Assembly: GCF_000227465.1 (NCBI RefSeq) | Contig: NC_016047.1 | Location: 2,398,857 to 2,462,856, forward strand | DNA from: Bacillus spizizenii TU-B-10 | GTDB taxonomy: Bacteria > Bacillota > Bacilli > Bacillales > Bacillaceae | Direction of reading: 5' to 3' | DNA length: 64,000 nucleotides | Shown: positions 47,078 to 56,914 of the stretch, in pieces | How positions within the stretch are numbered: position 1 is the first letter of the stretch | How the letters are laid out: every line of letters starts with the position of its first letter | Notes under the pieces: generated by a model | The model's database searches: none | The model's input: only the letters and a program-made list of their open reading frames with translations | Told to the model about the DNA's origin: nothing | Position numbers and translations under genes: made by a program

Positions 47078-47839
47078 ATGAACTCAGCTTGGATGGAAAA
47101 GACATATACAATTGACGGATGTGCGTTTCATACACAACACCGGAGAGGATCAAGCGGTGTAACGATTGTCTTTGAGGCCGGCTACGGTACTTCTTCTGAG
47201 ACGTGGGAACCATTAATGGCGGACATTGATGATGAATTTGGCATTTTCACATATGATCGGGCAGGGATAGGGAAAAGCGGACAAAGCAGCGCTAAACGAA
47301 CAGCTGAACAACAGGTGAAAGAATTGGAGAGTTTGCTTAAAGCAGCAGATGTAAAACCTCCTTATTTGGCTGTTTCTCACTCATACGGGGCTGTGATCAC
47401 CGGTTTATGGGCCTGCAAAAACAGGCGCGATATTATCGGCATGGTCCTCCTTGATCCAGCTTTAGGAGATTGCACAAGCTTCTCCTTTATTCCTGAAGAA
47501 ATGCACAAAGCATATACAAAAAAGATAATGCTTGAGGGCACACATGCAGAGTTTTCTAGAAGCCTGCAGGAACTCAAACAGCGGCAAGTCCATTTAGGGA
47601 ACATGCCTCTCATTGTACTGTCATCAGGTGAACGGACTGAGAAATTCGCTGCTGAACAGGAATGGCAAAACCTGCACACCAGCATCTTGTCTCTATCGAA
47701 TCAAAGCAGCTGGATTCAAGCTAAAAACAGCTCGCACAACATCCATCATGATGAACCTCATATCGTTCATTTGGCTATTTATGACGTGTGGTGCGCAGCG
47801 TGCCAGCAGGCCGCTCCTCTTTATCAGGCAGTCAATTAA
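47078..47839 (+). CDS. yqjL: Alpha/beta hydrolase YqjL
   Basis: A 253-residue hydrolase. The nucleophile elbow is VSHSYGA (Ser about 98); TYDRAGIGKSG (about 66-76) is the oxyanion segment, and a catalytic His near the C-terminus follows. GAGGAGATG is upstream of ATG 47078. In 168 it gives resistance to paraquat under sigma M. Natural substrate unknown. Confidence 0.9.
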   Translation: MNSAWMEKTYTIDGCAFHTQHRRGSSGVTIVFEAGYGTSSETWEPLMADIDDEFGIFTYDRAGIGKSGQSSAKRTAEQQVKELESLLKAADVKPPYLAVSHSYGAVITGLWACKNRRDIIGMVLLDPALGDCTSFSFIPEEMHKAYTKKIMLEGTHAEFSRSLQELKQRQVHLGNMPLIVLSSGERTEKFAAEQEWQNLHTSILSLSNQSSWIQAKNSSHNIHHDEPHIVHLAIYDVWCAACQQAAPLYQAVN

Positions 47840-47842
47840 CAT

Positions 47843-47879
47843 AAAAAAAGACCGGGCCGTAAAACGCCCGGTCTTTTTT
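47843..47879. terminator. Bidirectional terminator between yqjL and rpmGA
   Basis: AAAAAAGACCGGGC / GCCCGGTCTTTTTT, a perfect stem between convergent genes. Confidence 0.92.
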
Positions 47880-47880
47880 G

Positions 47881-48030
47881 TTATTTTGTTTCACGATGAA
47901 TGGTATATTTCTTTAAACGCGGTGAATATTTTTTCAGCTCTAAACGGTCTGGGTTGGTGCGTTTATTTTTTGTTGTGATGTAATTTCTGTCTCCCGTTTC
48001 AGTGCAGGCTAAAGTAACATTGACTCTCAT
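47881..48030 (-). CDS. rpmGA: Ribosomal protein L33
   Basis: A 49-residue L33 ([13 protein letters not shown]... [18 protein letters not shown]), missed by longer ORF cutoffs. AAGGAGATG precedes ATG 48030. It has only one Cys and lacks the two CxxC pairs of zinc-binding L33, so it belongs to the zinc-free form. It is a 50S component. Confidence 0.95.
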   Translation of the reverse strand: MRVNVTLACTETGDRNYITTKNKRTNPDRLELKKYSPRLKKYTIHRETK

Positions 48031-48110
48031 ATTAGCATCTCCTTATAAAGCGTAATGATTGCGTTTTATTATACAACGTAATTACAATTTGTCAAATAGG
48101 AGCTCTTCCT

Positions 48111-49034
48111 TCAGCCCCGCGGAACGTTTACCTCTAAGAAATCATACGCTGCCACGCTGTTTGGGAAAACGTCAGCCGCTTCTTTTTGAAGCTCCAGAGA
48201 GGCATCTCCCTGATATCTTGCGCTGATATGGGTTAAAATGAGCTTCTTCGCACCGGCTTCTTTCGCTGTTACAGCTGCTTGTTCCGTTGTACTGTGAAAA
48301 TAATCGTAAGCAAGTTTCCGATCTTCCTTAGCAAAGGTCGCTTCATGAACAAGCACATCACAATCCTTTGCAAGCTCTTTTAGCTTGTCACTTACTCTCG
48401 TATCTCCGGAAAGCACAACAGCTCTTCCCTTTTTAGGAGGCTCCAGAAAATCATTCCCATTGATGATGCGTCCGTCTTCAAGCGTTACCGTTTCCCCTTT
48501 TTTGATTCTTTGATACACAGGTCCAGGCGGGATATTCATTTCTTTTAATACATCCGCCTTTAAGGAACCTGGTACATCTTTTTCCTGCACACGGTACCCG
48601 AAAGCCTCTACTCCATGAATAACAGATACTGCCGTGACAATAAACTGATCGTCTTCAAACACGATTCCTTCTTCGATTTCCTTGATCACAAGCGGATATG
48701 TCAAATGGGTTTTCGTGACAGCAAGGCTTGTTTCAATAAACGCCTTGATCCCTTTAGGTCCGTACACCGTCAGCTCGTCCTCTCCCCCTTGAAAGGAACG
48801 GCTCCCCAGAAGCCCCGGAAGCCCGTATACATGATCGCCGTGCATGTGGGTAATGAAGATTTTTTCTATTTTACGAGGTTTAATCGTTGTATGTAAAATT
48901 TGATGCTGCGTGGCTTCCCCGCAGTCAAACAGCCATACTGAACGCCTTTCTTCAAGCAATTTTAATGCCACCGACGTTACGTTTCTCGTCTTAGCGGGAA
49001 TACCGGCTCCCGTCCCTAAAAAAAGTAATTCCAC
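48111..49034 (-). CDS. rnz: Ribonuclease Z
   Basis: 3' tRNA-processing endonuclease, 307 residues. Beta-lactamase-fold zinc site [13 protein letters not shown] (about 62-74, His-x-His-x-Asp-His) and late motifs SGDTR (about 211) and LTHISARY (about 268). Length matches the RNase Z short form. Monocistronic, divergent from zwf. Confidence 0.95.
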   Translation of the reverse strand: MELLFLGTGAGIPAKTRNVTSVALKLLEERRSVWLFDCGEATQHQILHTTIKPRKIEKIFITHMHGDHVYGLPGLLGSRSFQGGEDELTVYGPKGIKAFIETSLAVTKTHLTYPLVIKEIEEGIVFEDDQFIVTAVSVIHGVEAFGYRVQEKDVPGSLKADVLKEMNIPPGPVYQRIKKGETVTLEDGRIINGNDFLEPPKKGRAVVLSGDTRVSDKLKELAKDCDVLVHEATFAKEDRKLAYDYFHSTTEQAAVTAKEAGAKKLILTHISARYQGDASLELQKEAADVFPNSVAAYDFLEVNVPRG

Positions 49035-49258
49035 GTTTCTTCCTCCTACTAGAACTAGTTACCTACAAGAATACAGGATCAGGCGCAAAATGTGAATCTT
49101 GCCTCTGAAAGGAACAATCCTTTCGTTCTAGAAACATTTTTACGGCATTCTGCAAAAAAAGGGCTTAAATGTTTGCTTTCGTTGAATTTTAGATTTAAAA
49201 TGAAGGAAATATACGGGGTGTACTAAAATAAAGCTTCGAATAAAGTGAGGTACTTTTA

Positions 49259-50728
49259 GTGAAAACAAACCAACAACCAAAAGCAGTAATTGTCATATTC
49301 GGTGCAACTGGAGATTTAGCTAAACGAAAACTGTATCCGTCTATTCACCGTTTATATCAAAACGGACAAATCGGAGAAGAGTTTGCAGTTGTAGGAGTGG
49401 GAAGAAGACCTTGGTCCAATGAGGATCTTCGCCAAACTGTTAAAACATCCATTTCCTCATCTGCAGATAAACATATAGATGATTTCACGTCTCATTTTTA
49501 CTATCACCCGTTTGACGTGACAAACCCTGGCTCCTATCAAGAGCTTAACGTATTGCTTAACCAGTTGGAAGATACATATCAAATTCCGAACAACAGAATG
49601 TTCTACTTGGCAATGGCTCCTGAATTCTTCGGGACAATTGCAAAAACATTAAAATCAGAAGGTGTTACAGCAACAACAGGCTGGTCCCGTCTTGTCATTG
49701 AAAAGCCGTTCGGCCATGATCTGCCAAGTGCACAGGCACTAAACAAAGAAATCCGCGAAGCATTTACGGAAGATCAAATTTACAGAATCGACCATTATCT
49801 AGGCAAACAAATGGTTCAGAACATTGAAGTGATTCGATTTGCCAATGCGATTTTCGAACCGCTTTGGACAAACCGCTACATCTCAAACATTCAAATCACA
49901 TCTAGCGAATCACTTGGCGTCGAAGACCGTGCAAGATATTACGAAAAATCAGGCGCCCTGCGCGACATGGTACAAAACCACATTATGCAGATGGTTGCCC
50001 TTCTTGCAATGGAGCCGCCGATCAAATTGAACACAGAAGAAATCAGAAGCGAAAAAGTAAAGGTTCTGAGAGCACTGCGCCCTATTGCAAAAGACGAAGT
50101 GGATGAGTATTTTGTGCGCGGACAGTATCAAGCCGGTGAAATTGACGGTGTGCCGGTTCCTGCTTATACGGATGAAGATAATGTCGCTCCTGACTCAAAT
50201 ACAGAAACCTTTGTTGCAGGCAAGCTCTTGATCGACAACTTCAGATGGGCTGGTGTTCCATTCTATATCCGCACCGGAAAACGAATGAAAGAAAAGTCCA
50301 CAAAAATCGTCGTTCAATTTAAGGACATTCCGATGAACCTGTACTACGGCAACGAAAACAACATGAATCCAAACTTGCTTGTCATCCATATTCAGCCTGA
50401 CGAAGGCATTACGCTCTACTTAAACGCTAAAAAGCTTGGCGGGGCAGCACACGCGCAGCCTATCAAACTTGATTACTGCAGCAATTGCAATGACGAGTTG
50501 AACACCCCTGAAGCGTATGAAAAATTAATTCATGACTGTCTTCTTGGCGACGCAACAAACTTTGCACACTGGGATGAAGTTGCCCTTTCTTGGAGCTTTG
50601 TCGATTCCATTTCTGAAACATGGGCAGCAAACAAAACCTTGTCTCCTAACTACGAGTCAGGCTCTATGGGACCGAAAGAATCAGATGATCTTTTGGCGAA
50701 AGACGGCTTGCACTGGTGGAATATATAA
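49259..50728 (+). CDS. zwf: Glucose-6-phosphate 1-dehydrogenase
   Basis: First step of the oxidative pentose phosphate pathway. The 489-residue enzyme has the coenzyme loop FGATGDLAKRK (about 14-24) and the active-site signature RIDHYLGKQ (about 178-186). GTG start with GTGAGG upstream. It is convergent with gndA, which catalyses the third step of the same pathway. Confidence 0.96.
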   Translation: MKTNQQPKAVIVIFGATGDLAKRKLYPSIHRLYQNGQIGEEFAVVGVGRRPWSNEDLRQTVKTSISSSADKHIDDFTSHFYYHPFDVTNPGSYQELNVLLNQLEDTYQIPNNRMFYLAMAPEFFGTIAKTLKSEGVTATTGWSRLVIEKPFGHDLPSAQALNKEIREAFTEDQIYRIDHYLGKQMVQNIEVIRFANAIFEPLWTNRYISNIQITSSESLGVEDRARYYEKSGALRDMVQNHIMQMVALLAMEPPIKLNTEEIRSEKVKVLRALRPIAKDEVDEYFVRGQYQAGEIDGVPVPAYTDEDNVAPDSNTETFVAGKLLIDNFRWAGVPFYIRTGKRMKEKSTKIVVQFKDIPMNLYYGNENNMNPNLLVIHIQPDEGITLYLNAKKLGGAAHAQPIKLDYCSNCNDELNTPEAYEKLIHDCLLGDATNFAHWDEVALSWSFVDSISETWAANKTLSPNYESGSMGPKESDDLLAKDGLHWWNI

Positions 50729-50733
50729 TACGA

Positions 50734-50771
50734 AAAAGCCGAAAATGCTTGTGAGCATTTTCGGCTTTTTT
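50734..50771 (+). terminator. Terminator of zwf
   Basis: AAAAAGCCGAAAATGCT / AGCATTTTCGGCTTTTTT long stem with a T run. Confidence 0.9.
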
Positions 50772-50821
50772 TCGGCTGTCAAGACTGCCTTATCCCTTAA
50801 GACATTCTAGCATTCAATAAA

Positions 50822-50853
50822 AAACCCCCAAAGCCCTAAGGCTTCGGGGGTTT
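50822..50853 (-). terminator. Terminator of gndA
   Basis: AACCCCCGAAGCC / GGCTTTGGGGGTT stem followed by TTTTTTATT on the minus strand. Confidence 0.88.
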
Positions 50854-50860
50854 CTATTGA

Positions 50861-52270
50861 TTACTTCATCCATTCAGTATGGAAGATACCTTCTTTATCT
50901 GTACGCTCATAAGTATGGGCGCCAAAGTAGTCACGCTGCGCTTGGATTAAGTTTGCAGGCAGGACAGCTGTGCGATAGCTGTCATAGTAAGCTAATGCGC
51001 TTGAGAATGAGGGCACTGGCACACCTTGGGCAACTGCAAGTGAAATCACTTGGCGAAGCGCTCCTTGGTAGCTTTCTACAATATTTTTGAAGTAGCTGTC
51101 AAGAAGAAGGTTATCAAGCTCAGGTTCCCGATCGTAAGCTTCTTTGATCTTCTGAAGGAACGCTGCGCGGATGATGCAGCCGCCGCGGAAGATCATAGCG
51201 ATTTCGCCATATTTCAGATCCCAGTTATATTCTTCAGAAGCAGCTTTCATTTGGGCAAATCCTTGCGCGTAAGAACAGATTTTACTCATGAACAGCGCTT
51301 TTCTGACTGCTTCAATCAGCTCTTCTTTATTTTCTGTAACTGGCTTCACATCTGGTCCTGCAAGAAGGCCGCTAGCTTTCACACGCTCTTCCTTCATAGC
51401 TGAGATAAAGCGCGCGAATACAGACTCAGTAATAATCGGAAGCGGAACACCTAAGTCAAGTGCGCTTTGGCTTGTCCATTTTCCTGTTCCTTTTTGGCCT
51501 GCTTTATCAAGAATCACATCAACAAGCGGTTTGCCTGTTTCTTCGTCTTTTTTCGTAAAGATGTCAGCTGTAATCTCAATCAAGTAGCTGTCAAGCTCAC
51601 CTTTATTCCATTCAGCGAAAACTTCGTGAAGCTCATCTGCTGAAAGACCGAGCACCTGTTTCAGAATGAAATAAGATTCAGAAATCAGCTGCATATCTCC
51701 GTATTCAATACCGTTATGCACCATTTTTACGTAATGGCCGGCACCGTCGGGACCGATATATGTCGTACAAGGTTCTCCGTCAACTTTTGCAGAAATCGCT
51801 TCAAGAATCGGCTTCACAAGCTCATGCGCTTCTTTTTGTCCGCCAGGCATGATAGAAGGCCCTTTAAGCGCTCCTTCTTCTCCGCCGGAAACGCCTGTTC
51901 CGATAAAATGAATGCCACTTTCAGCGAGCTCTTTGTTACGGCGCTGTGTATCTTTATAGTATGTATTTCCGCCGTCAATTAAAATATCATCCTTCTCAAG
52001 ATGAGGAAGAAGAGATTGAATTGTCGCATCTGTTGCAGTTCCCGCTTTAACCATTAATAAGATTTTACGCGGTGTTTCCAAGGATTGGACAAACTCTTCA
52101 ATGCTGTATGTGCCAACAACATTTTTTCCTTTTGCCTCCTGCAAAAACTCCTCAGTTTTACTGCTTGATCTGTTGTAAACAGAAACAGAAAATCCCCGGC
52201 TTTCGATATTTAAAGCCAGATTTTTACCCATGACCGCAAGTCCGATAACGCCGATTTGTTGTTTTGACAT
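50861..52270 (-). CDS. gndA: 6-phosphogluconate dehydrogenase GndA (YqjI)
   Basis: Oxidative decarboxylation of 6-phosphogluconate to ribulose-5-phosphate. The 469-residue enzyme has the Rossmann loop [12 protein letters not shown] (about 10-21) and [12 protein letters not shown] (about 102), GVSGGEEGA (about 130) and [13 protein letters not shown] (about 186-198). The C-terminus has the [11 protein letters not shown] substrate-binding segment. A weak cre-like TGCAAACGTTTTAA precedes it (near 52290). Confidence 0.96.
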   Translation of the reverse strand: MSKQQIGVIGLAVMGKNLALNIESRGFSVSVYNRSSSKTEEFLQEAKGKNVVGTYSIEEFVQSLETPRKILLMVKAGTATDATIQSLLPHLEKDDILIDGGNTYYKDTQRRNKELAESGIHFIGTGVSGGEEGALKGPSIMPGGQKEAHELVKPILEAISAKVDGEPCTTYIGPDGAGHYVKMVHNGIEYGDMQLISESYFILKQVLGLSADELHEVFAEWNKGELDSYLIEITADIFTKKDEETGKPLVDVILDKAGQKGTGKWTSQSALDLGVPLPIITESVFARFISAMKEERVKASGLLAGPDVKPVTENKEELIEAVRKALFMSKICSYAQGFAQMKAASEEYNWDLKYGEIAMIFRGGCIIRAAFLQKIKEAYDREPELDNLLLDSYFKNIVESYQGALRQVISLAVAQGVPVPSFSSALAYYDSYRTAVLPANLIQAQRDYFGAHTYERTDKEGIFHTEWMK

Positions 52271-52380
52271 ATTCTAACGTCCCTTCTGCAAACGTTTTAA
52301 TCATTTTAAAATTTAAATTAAAATAAAATGATATTTATAATAAAGAAATTACCATACTTTCACCCTTTTTTTCAAGCTAT

Positions 52381-53625
52381 TCAACTTTTCTTTTCATCCT
52401 GAAAAAAATCTTTATTAAAGCTTGTTCCCTTCGTTTTGCTCTCCTCTTTTTTTACCCTTGCCCCTTTTCTGATCAGCTTGGATCCGTACTTTTCATTCAG
52501 CTTTTCCATCATCTGCTGAATGGGCTCATCCTTCGCATCTTCATTAAAGCTGAACAAATCAAGCTGCTTATAGGCCTGTTCTTTTTCTACTAAATCCGTT
52601 CCGGTAATGCCAAGCAGCCTGACAGGATTTTTATTCCAATGTTTAAAAAAGAGGTGCTCCGCTTCTTTCATAATTTCATTTTTTTGATCGATCGGATTTT
52701 TCAGCGTGATGCTTCTGGTGATGGTTTTCCAATCTGCATATCTAATCATAATAAAAAGCTTCGAAGCCATGACTTCCTTGCGCTGTAAACGGTCACTCAC
52801 GGAAGCGGCAAGTTTTCTGAAAACGCCTAACAGCTCCTCTTCATCACTGGAATCATGTGAAAGTGTCGATGAGTTGCCGACGCTTTTAAATTCGTAAATG
52901 CGCTCCGGGTCAACCGGCGCATGGTGAATGCCGTTTGCTTTATTTTTAAGGCGCGGACCGTTGATGCCAAGCAGGCGCTTCAGCGAGTGTTCATTAGCTG
53001 CAGCTAGCTCTCCGATTGTATGAATGCCGAGTCCTTTCAGTTTTTCCGCTGTCTTATTGCCAACTCCGTGCATCTCTCCAACAGGAAGCGGCCAAAGGAT
53101 GTCGGGCACTTGTCTCTTTCTTAAAATCGTAATGCCAAGCGGTTTTTTCATATCAGACGCCATCTTTGCGAGAAATTTATTCGGCGCGATCCCTATGCTT
53201 GACGGAAGCAGCAGCTCTTTTTGCAGCCTGCTTTGAATTTCTTTTGCCGTCTCCAGAGCGCGGCTGCTGTATGGTGTATCGGTCATGTCCATATAGCCTT
53301 CGTCGATGGAGACAGGCTCCACCAGGTCAGTATATTCGCGGAGAATGTTAAACATCGCTCTTGAAGAGCTTCTATAGCGGTCAAAGTTCGGCGGAAGAAT
53401 GATGAGCTCTGGACAATGGCGCTTCGCTTGCCAAACCGGCATTGTTGTTTTGACGCCGCGCGCCCTTGCTTCGTAGCTGCATGTCACCACAATGCCCTTT
53501 CGCTCCTTTACGTTTCCGGCAACTGCGACCGGCTTTCCCCGGAGAGCCGGATCATATGCCATTTCCACCGATGCATAGAAACTGTTCATATCAATATGGA
53601 AAATAATTCGGCTCTTTCCCTGCAT
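52381..53625 (-). CDS. yqjH: DNA polymerase IV (PolY1, DinB-type; YqjH)
   Basis: Y-family translesion polymerase, 414 residues. FHIDMNSFYASVE (about 8-20) and VSIDEGYMD (about 105-113) hold the catalytic acidic residues. The little finger follows, ending with a QxxLF-like segment YKQLDLFSF (about 353-361) for binding the sliding clamp. ATG at 53625 follows AAGGAG. No LexA box was seen, in line with 168 where yqjH is not SOS-induced. Confidence 0.95.
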   Translation of the reverse strand: MQGKSRIIFHIDMNSFYASVEMAYDPALRGKPVAVAGNVKERKGIVVTCSYEARARGVKTTMPVWQAKRHCPELIILPPNFDRYRSSSRAMFNILREYTDLVEPVSIDEGYMDMTDTPYSSRALETAKEIQSRLQKELLLPSSIGIAPNKFLAKMASDMKKPLGITILRKRQVPDILWPLPVGEMHGVGNKTAEKLKGLGIHTIGELAAANEHSLKRLLGINGPRLKNKANGIHHAPVDPERIYEFKSVGNSSTLSHDSSDEEELLGVFRKLAASVSDRLQRKEVMASKLFIMIRYADWKTITRSITLKNPIDQKNEIMKEAEHLFFKHWNKNPVRLLGITGTDLVEKEQAYKQLDLFSFNEDAKDEPIQQMMEKLNEKYGSKLIRKGARVKKEESKTKGTSFNKDFFQDEKKS

Positions 53626-53703
53626 AAACAAATCTCCTTTTCGTTCATTAGACAATGGCTTGTACATATAGTAAAATGAAGGTATTGAATGGATGTGATT
53701 ACA

Positions 53704-53985
53704 ATGTTTGTGGAATCGATAAATGACGTTTTATTCTTAGTCGATTTTTTCACAATTATTCTTCCGGCTCTGACGGCAATCGGGATTGCATTCCTCTTAC
53801 GAGAGTGCCGTGCCGGCGAGCACTGGAAATCAAAACGAACAGATGAACATCAGACGGTCTTTCACATTAACCGAACAGACTTTCTTATTATTATATATCA
53901 TCGCATTACAACTTGGATACGTAAAGTCTTCCGCATGAATTCGCCTGTGAACGATGATGAAGACGCCAGTTCTCTTCTTTTATAA
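53704..53985 (+). CDS. mifM: MifM, arrest peptide controlling yqjG
   Basis: Formerly yqzJ. A regulatory nascent chain with an N-terminal membrane segment (VDFFTIILPALTAIGIAFLL, about 13-32). The C-terminal stall sequence RITTWIRKVFRM...NDDEDA lies at about 67-88. When SpoIIIJ activity is low, ribosomes stall near its acidic end and the downstream hairpin opens so that yqjG is translated. ATG at 53704 gives 93 residues. In-frame ATG (53689) and GTG (53695) could extend it by 3 to 5 codons, so the start is unsure; I recall 95 residues in 168. Confidence 0.92.
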   Translation: MFVESINDVLFLVDFFTIILPALTAIGIAFLLRECRAGEHWKSKRTDEHQTVFHINRTDFLIIIYHRITTWIRKVFRMNSPVNDDEDASSLLL

Positions 53986-54008
53986 ACCGCATTTATAAAA
54001 AGGAGGAG
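53972..54008 (+). promoter_or_regulatory. SD-sequestering hairpin between mifM and yqjG
   Basis: CTCTTCTTTTATAAA (53972-53986) can pair, with G-U pairs, with TTTATAAAAAGGAGGAG (53992-54008), hiding the yqjG ribosome binding site. It matches the known MifM mechanism. Confidence 0.85.
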
Positions 54009-54014
54009 AACAAA

Positions 54015-54842
54015 TTGTTAAAAACATATCAAAAACTTTTGGCTATCGGTATCTTTTTGATCGTATTATGCTCGGGCAATGCTGCTTTCGCGGCGACTAA
54101 TCAGGTGGGAGGCCTCAGCAACGTCGGTTTTTTCCACGACTATTTAATCGAACCGTTTTCCGCTCTGCTTAAGGGTGTTGCCGGGCTGTTTCACGGAGAA
54201 TACGGACTGTCTATTATTCTCGTAACCATTATTGTGCGTGTCGTTGTACTGCCTTTGTTTGTCAATCAATTTAAAAAACAGCGCATATTCCAAGAGAAAA
54301 TGGCAGTTATTAAACCTCAGGTTGACAGCATTCAGGCCAAATTGAAAAAGACGAAGGACCCGGAAAAGCAAAAAGAACTGCAAACGGAAATGATGAAGCT
54401 ATATCAAGAGCACAATATCAATCCGCTTGCCATGGGATGCCTCCCAATGCTGATTCAGTTTCCTATTGTGATTGGGTTTTATTACGCGATTCGCTCTACA
54501 CCTGAAATTGCGTCACACTCGTTTTTATGGTTCAGTTTAGGACAATCTGACATTCTCGTGTCTCTTAGTGCGGGAGCTATGTACTTTATCCAAGCCTATG
54601 TCGCTCAAAAACTGAGCGCGAAATATTCCGCTGTCCCGCAAAACCCGGCGGCGCAGCAATCTGCAAAACTGATGGTGTTCATCTTCCCTGTGATGATGAC
54701 GATTTTCTCGCTTAATGTTCCGGCAGCTCTTCCGCTGTACTGGTTCACAAGCGGGCTATTCCTGACAGTGCAAAACATCGTCCTTCAGATGACGCACTAT
54801 AAAAGTAAAAAAGCCACCGCTCTTACTGAGCCGGTGAAATAA
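54015..54842 (+). CDS. yqjG: Membrane protein insertase YqjG (YidC2/MisCB)
   Basis: Paralogue of SpoIIIJ that inserts membrane proteins. The 275-residue YidC/Oxa1/Alb3-family protein has a cleavable N-terminal signal (ending near SGNAAFA), five membrane helices and a conserved Arg in IIVRVVVLP (about 77). TTG start at 54015 follows AGGAGGAG. Made when SpoIIIJ is defective, through MifM arrest. Confidence 0.95.
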   Translation: MLKTYQKLLAIGIFLIVLCSGNAAFAATNQVGGLSNVGFFHDYLIEPFSALLKGVAGLFHGEYGLSIILVTIIVRVVVLPLFVNQFKKQRIFQEKMAVIKPQVDSIQAKLKKTKDPEKQKELQTEMMKLYQEHNINPLAMGCLPMLIQFPIVIGFYYAIRSTPEIASHSFLWFSLGQSDILVSLSAGAMYFIQAYVAQKLSAKYSAVPQNPAAQQSAKLMVFIFPVMMTIFSLNVPAALPLYWFTSGLFLTVQNIVLQMTHYKSKKATALTEPVK

Positions 54843-54844
54843 TG

Positions 54845-54880
54845 AAACAACCCCGAGCGAAAAGCCGGGGTTGTTTTTTT
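54845..54880 (+). terminator. Terminator of mifM-yqjG
   Basis: AACAACCCCG / CGGGGTTGTTTTTTT stem with a T run. Confidence 0.88.
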
Positions 54881-55004
54881 GTTTCGTCGCACCCTTTTCT
54901 GTTATGGCTGAGGCGAAAATGGCCACCCTAAAAAACAGCCGTATCCGTTTAAAATGAAGGAAATCGGGAATACCTTTACTCACATCCCTGAAAGGAGGAT
55001 ATAC

Positions 55005-55733
55005 GTGACGGAACGCTTTCAGCAAAAAAATATTTCTGTGCCTGAAGGCATTTGGATCATGAGACAAACCTGGAATGATGTCTTATTTGCCCACTGGCCT
55101 GTTGATGTTTCTACCCTTCGCGCTTTGGTACCGCCGGTTTTAGAATTAGATACATATAACGGGCAAGCTTGGATCAGCATGCTTCCCTTTATGCTCACAA
55201 ACCTGAGGGCGCGTTTTCTTCCTGCCATTCCCGGTGCACGTGCGTTTCCTGAGCTTAACCTCCGCACCTATGTCACTTATAAAGGCAAGCCCGGCATTTA
55301 TTTTTTCAGCTTAGATGCTGATCATCAGCTGACGGTCCTGGGCGCTCGCACGTTCTTTCATTTGCCATATTTTTACGCTGATATGAAAGCTGATAAAAAC
55401 GGTGATGGCATTGACTATGTCAGCAAGCGGAGAGACGACAGAGAAGCAGCATTCCGCGCCGCATACCGGCCCATTTCAGCTCCTTTTACAGCGGAAGAGG
55501 ATTCGCTCGATTACTGGCTGACGGAACGATACAGACTCTACACCGTTTATCGCAACAAGCTCTATTATGAAGACATTCATCATCATCCTTGGCTGTTACA
55601 AAATGCCGAAGCCACGTTTTCGGTCAATACGGTAGCTGAAGCCCACGACATTCCATTGCCAGAGTCAGACCCCTTGCTTCATTACGCTAAAAAACAGGAC
55701 GTGTTATTTTGGCCGCTTAGGCAATGGCGCTGA
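55005..55733 (+). CDS. yqjF: DUF2071-family protein YqjF
   Basis: A 242-residue DUF2071 protein: ISVPEGIWIMRQTWNDVLFAHWPV at the start, LRTYVTYKGKPGIYFFSLDA in the middle (about 86-105). The GTG start has AAGGAGG 7-8 nt upstream. Role unknown. Monocistronic, with a terminator shared with yqjE. Confidence 0.87.
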   Translation: MTERFQQKNISVPEGIWIMRQTWNDVLFAHWPVDVSTLRALVPPVLELDTYNGQAWISMLPFMLTNLRARFLPAIPGARAFPELNLRTYVTYKGKPGIYFFSLDADHQLTVLGARTFFHLPYFYADMKADKNGDGIDYVSKRRDDREAAFRAAYRPISAPFTAEEDSLDYWLTERYRLYTVYRNKLYYEDIHHHPWLLQNAEATFSVNTVAEAHDIPLPESDPLLHYAKKQDVLFWPLRQWR

Positions 55734-55742
55734 ATGCAAGAA

Positions 55743-55775
55743 AAAACCCGATGCGGGCAAGCGCACTCGGGTTTT
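55743..55775. terminator. Terminator between yqjF and yqjE
   Basis: AAAACCCGA / TCGGGTTTT stem between convergent genes. Confidence 0.75.
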
Positions 55776-55781
55776 CCTTTC

Positions 55782-56897
55782 TTATTTTCCTGCCTCTTCA
55801 ATAATGGCAACAACCATTTCTGCCGTTTTAACAAGTTCTTCGATCGGCATTTTTTCATTCTTTGTATGAATTTGCTCGTAACCGACAGCAAGATTGACCG
55901 TCGGAATGCCATGACCTGCAATAACGTTCGCGTCGCTTCCGCCGCCGCTTGTTTGCAGCTCGCTCGGACGTCCGATTTTAGCTGCCGCTTTTTTCGCGAT
56001 TTCAACAACTTGGTCGCCGTCTTGATATTTGAAGCCTGGATACATGACTTCAATTTCGACTTCTGCGCGTCCGCCCATATCAGCAGCGGCTTCTTCAAAA
56101 GCAGCTTTCATTTTTTGAACCTGAGCTTCCATTTTCTCAGGAACTAAAGAGCGTGCTTCAGCAAGAATATGGACTTCGTCGCATACAATGTTTGTTTGTG
56201 TGCCGCCTTCAAACCGGCCGATGTTTGCTGTTGTTTCTTCATCGATTCGGCCCAATGGCATTTTCGAAATCGCTTTGCTAGCGATTGTAATGGCTGAAAT
56301 GCCTTTTTCTGGTTCAACCCCGGCGTGTGCGGTTTTCCCGTAAATTGCCGCTCTTACCTTTGCTTGTGTCGGCGCGGCCACAATGATATTTCCGACTTTA
56401 CCGTCTGAGTCAAGGGCATAGCCGTAGGATGCTGTGATCATAGAACGGTCAAGCGCCTTCGCTCCGATCAGTCCTGATTCCTCGCCTACTGTGATGATGA
56501 ATTCAATCGTGCCATGTTCAATGTTTTCTTCTTTCAGCACTTTAATCGCTTCAAACATTGCAGCCAGCCCCGCTTTATCATCAGCGCCTAAAATCGTAGT
56601 GCCGTCTGTTTTAACATAACCATTCTCTACAACCGGTTTTACGCCGTTTCCGGGTACAACTGTGTCCATATGAGATGTAAAATAAATGGTATCTGTTTGT
56701 TTTGTTCCTTTTAATGTGCAAATCAGGTTTCCGGCTCCGTGGCCAGTGATATCCATTGTATCGTCTTCCTTTACATCCACACCTAAATCAGAAAATTTTT
56801 GTTTCAGCACTTTGCAGATTTCTGCTTCGTGTTTTGTTTCTGAGTCAATTTGGACAAGTTCTAAAAATTCTTCCAGCAGGCGTTTTTCATTCACCAT
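55782..56897 (-). CDS. yqjE: M20-family (tri)peptidase YqjE
   Basis: A 371-residue M20 metallopeptidase similar to peptidase T. Metal-ligand motifs: TSHMDTVVPG (about 74-83), ILGADDKAGLA (about 99-109) and VGEESGLIGAKAL (about 138-150). SGGGSDANV precedes the C-terminal ligand. Probably a cytoplasmic tripeptidase. GGAGGG precedes the ATG. It is 17 nt after yqjD. Confidence 0.9.
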   Translation of the reverse strand: MVNEKRLLEEFLELVQIDSETKHEAEICKVLKQKFSDLGVDVKEDDTMDITGHGAGNLICTLKGTKQTDTIYFTSHMDTVVPGNGVKPVVENGYVKTDGTTILGADDKAGLAAMFEAIKVLKEENIEHGTIEFIITVGEESGLIGAKALDRSMITASYGYALDSDGKVGNIIVAAPTQAKVRAAIYGKTAHAGVEPEKGISAITIASKAISKMPLGRIDEETTANIGRFEGGTQTNIVCDEVHILAEARSLVPEKMEAQVQKMKAAFEEAAADMGGRAEVEIEVMYPGFKYQDGDQVVEIAKKAAAKIGRPSELQTSGGGSDANVIAGHGIPTVNLAVGYEQIHTKNEKMPIEELVKTAEMVVAIIEEAGK

Positions 56898-56914
56898 TTG
56901 TAAGTCCCTCCATG

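Noticed and set aside
52280-52300. cre-like site before gndA
   Set aside because: TGCAAACGTTTTAA fits the consensus only loosely, so it is not listed as a feature.
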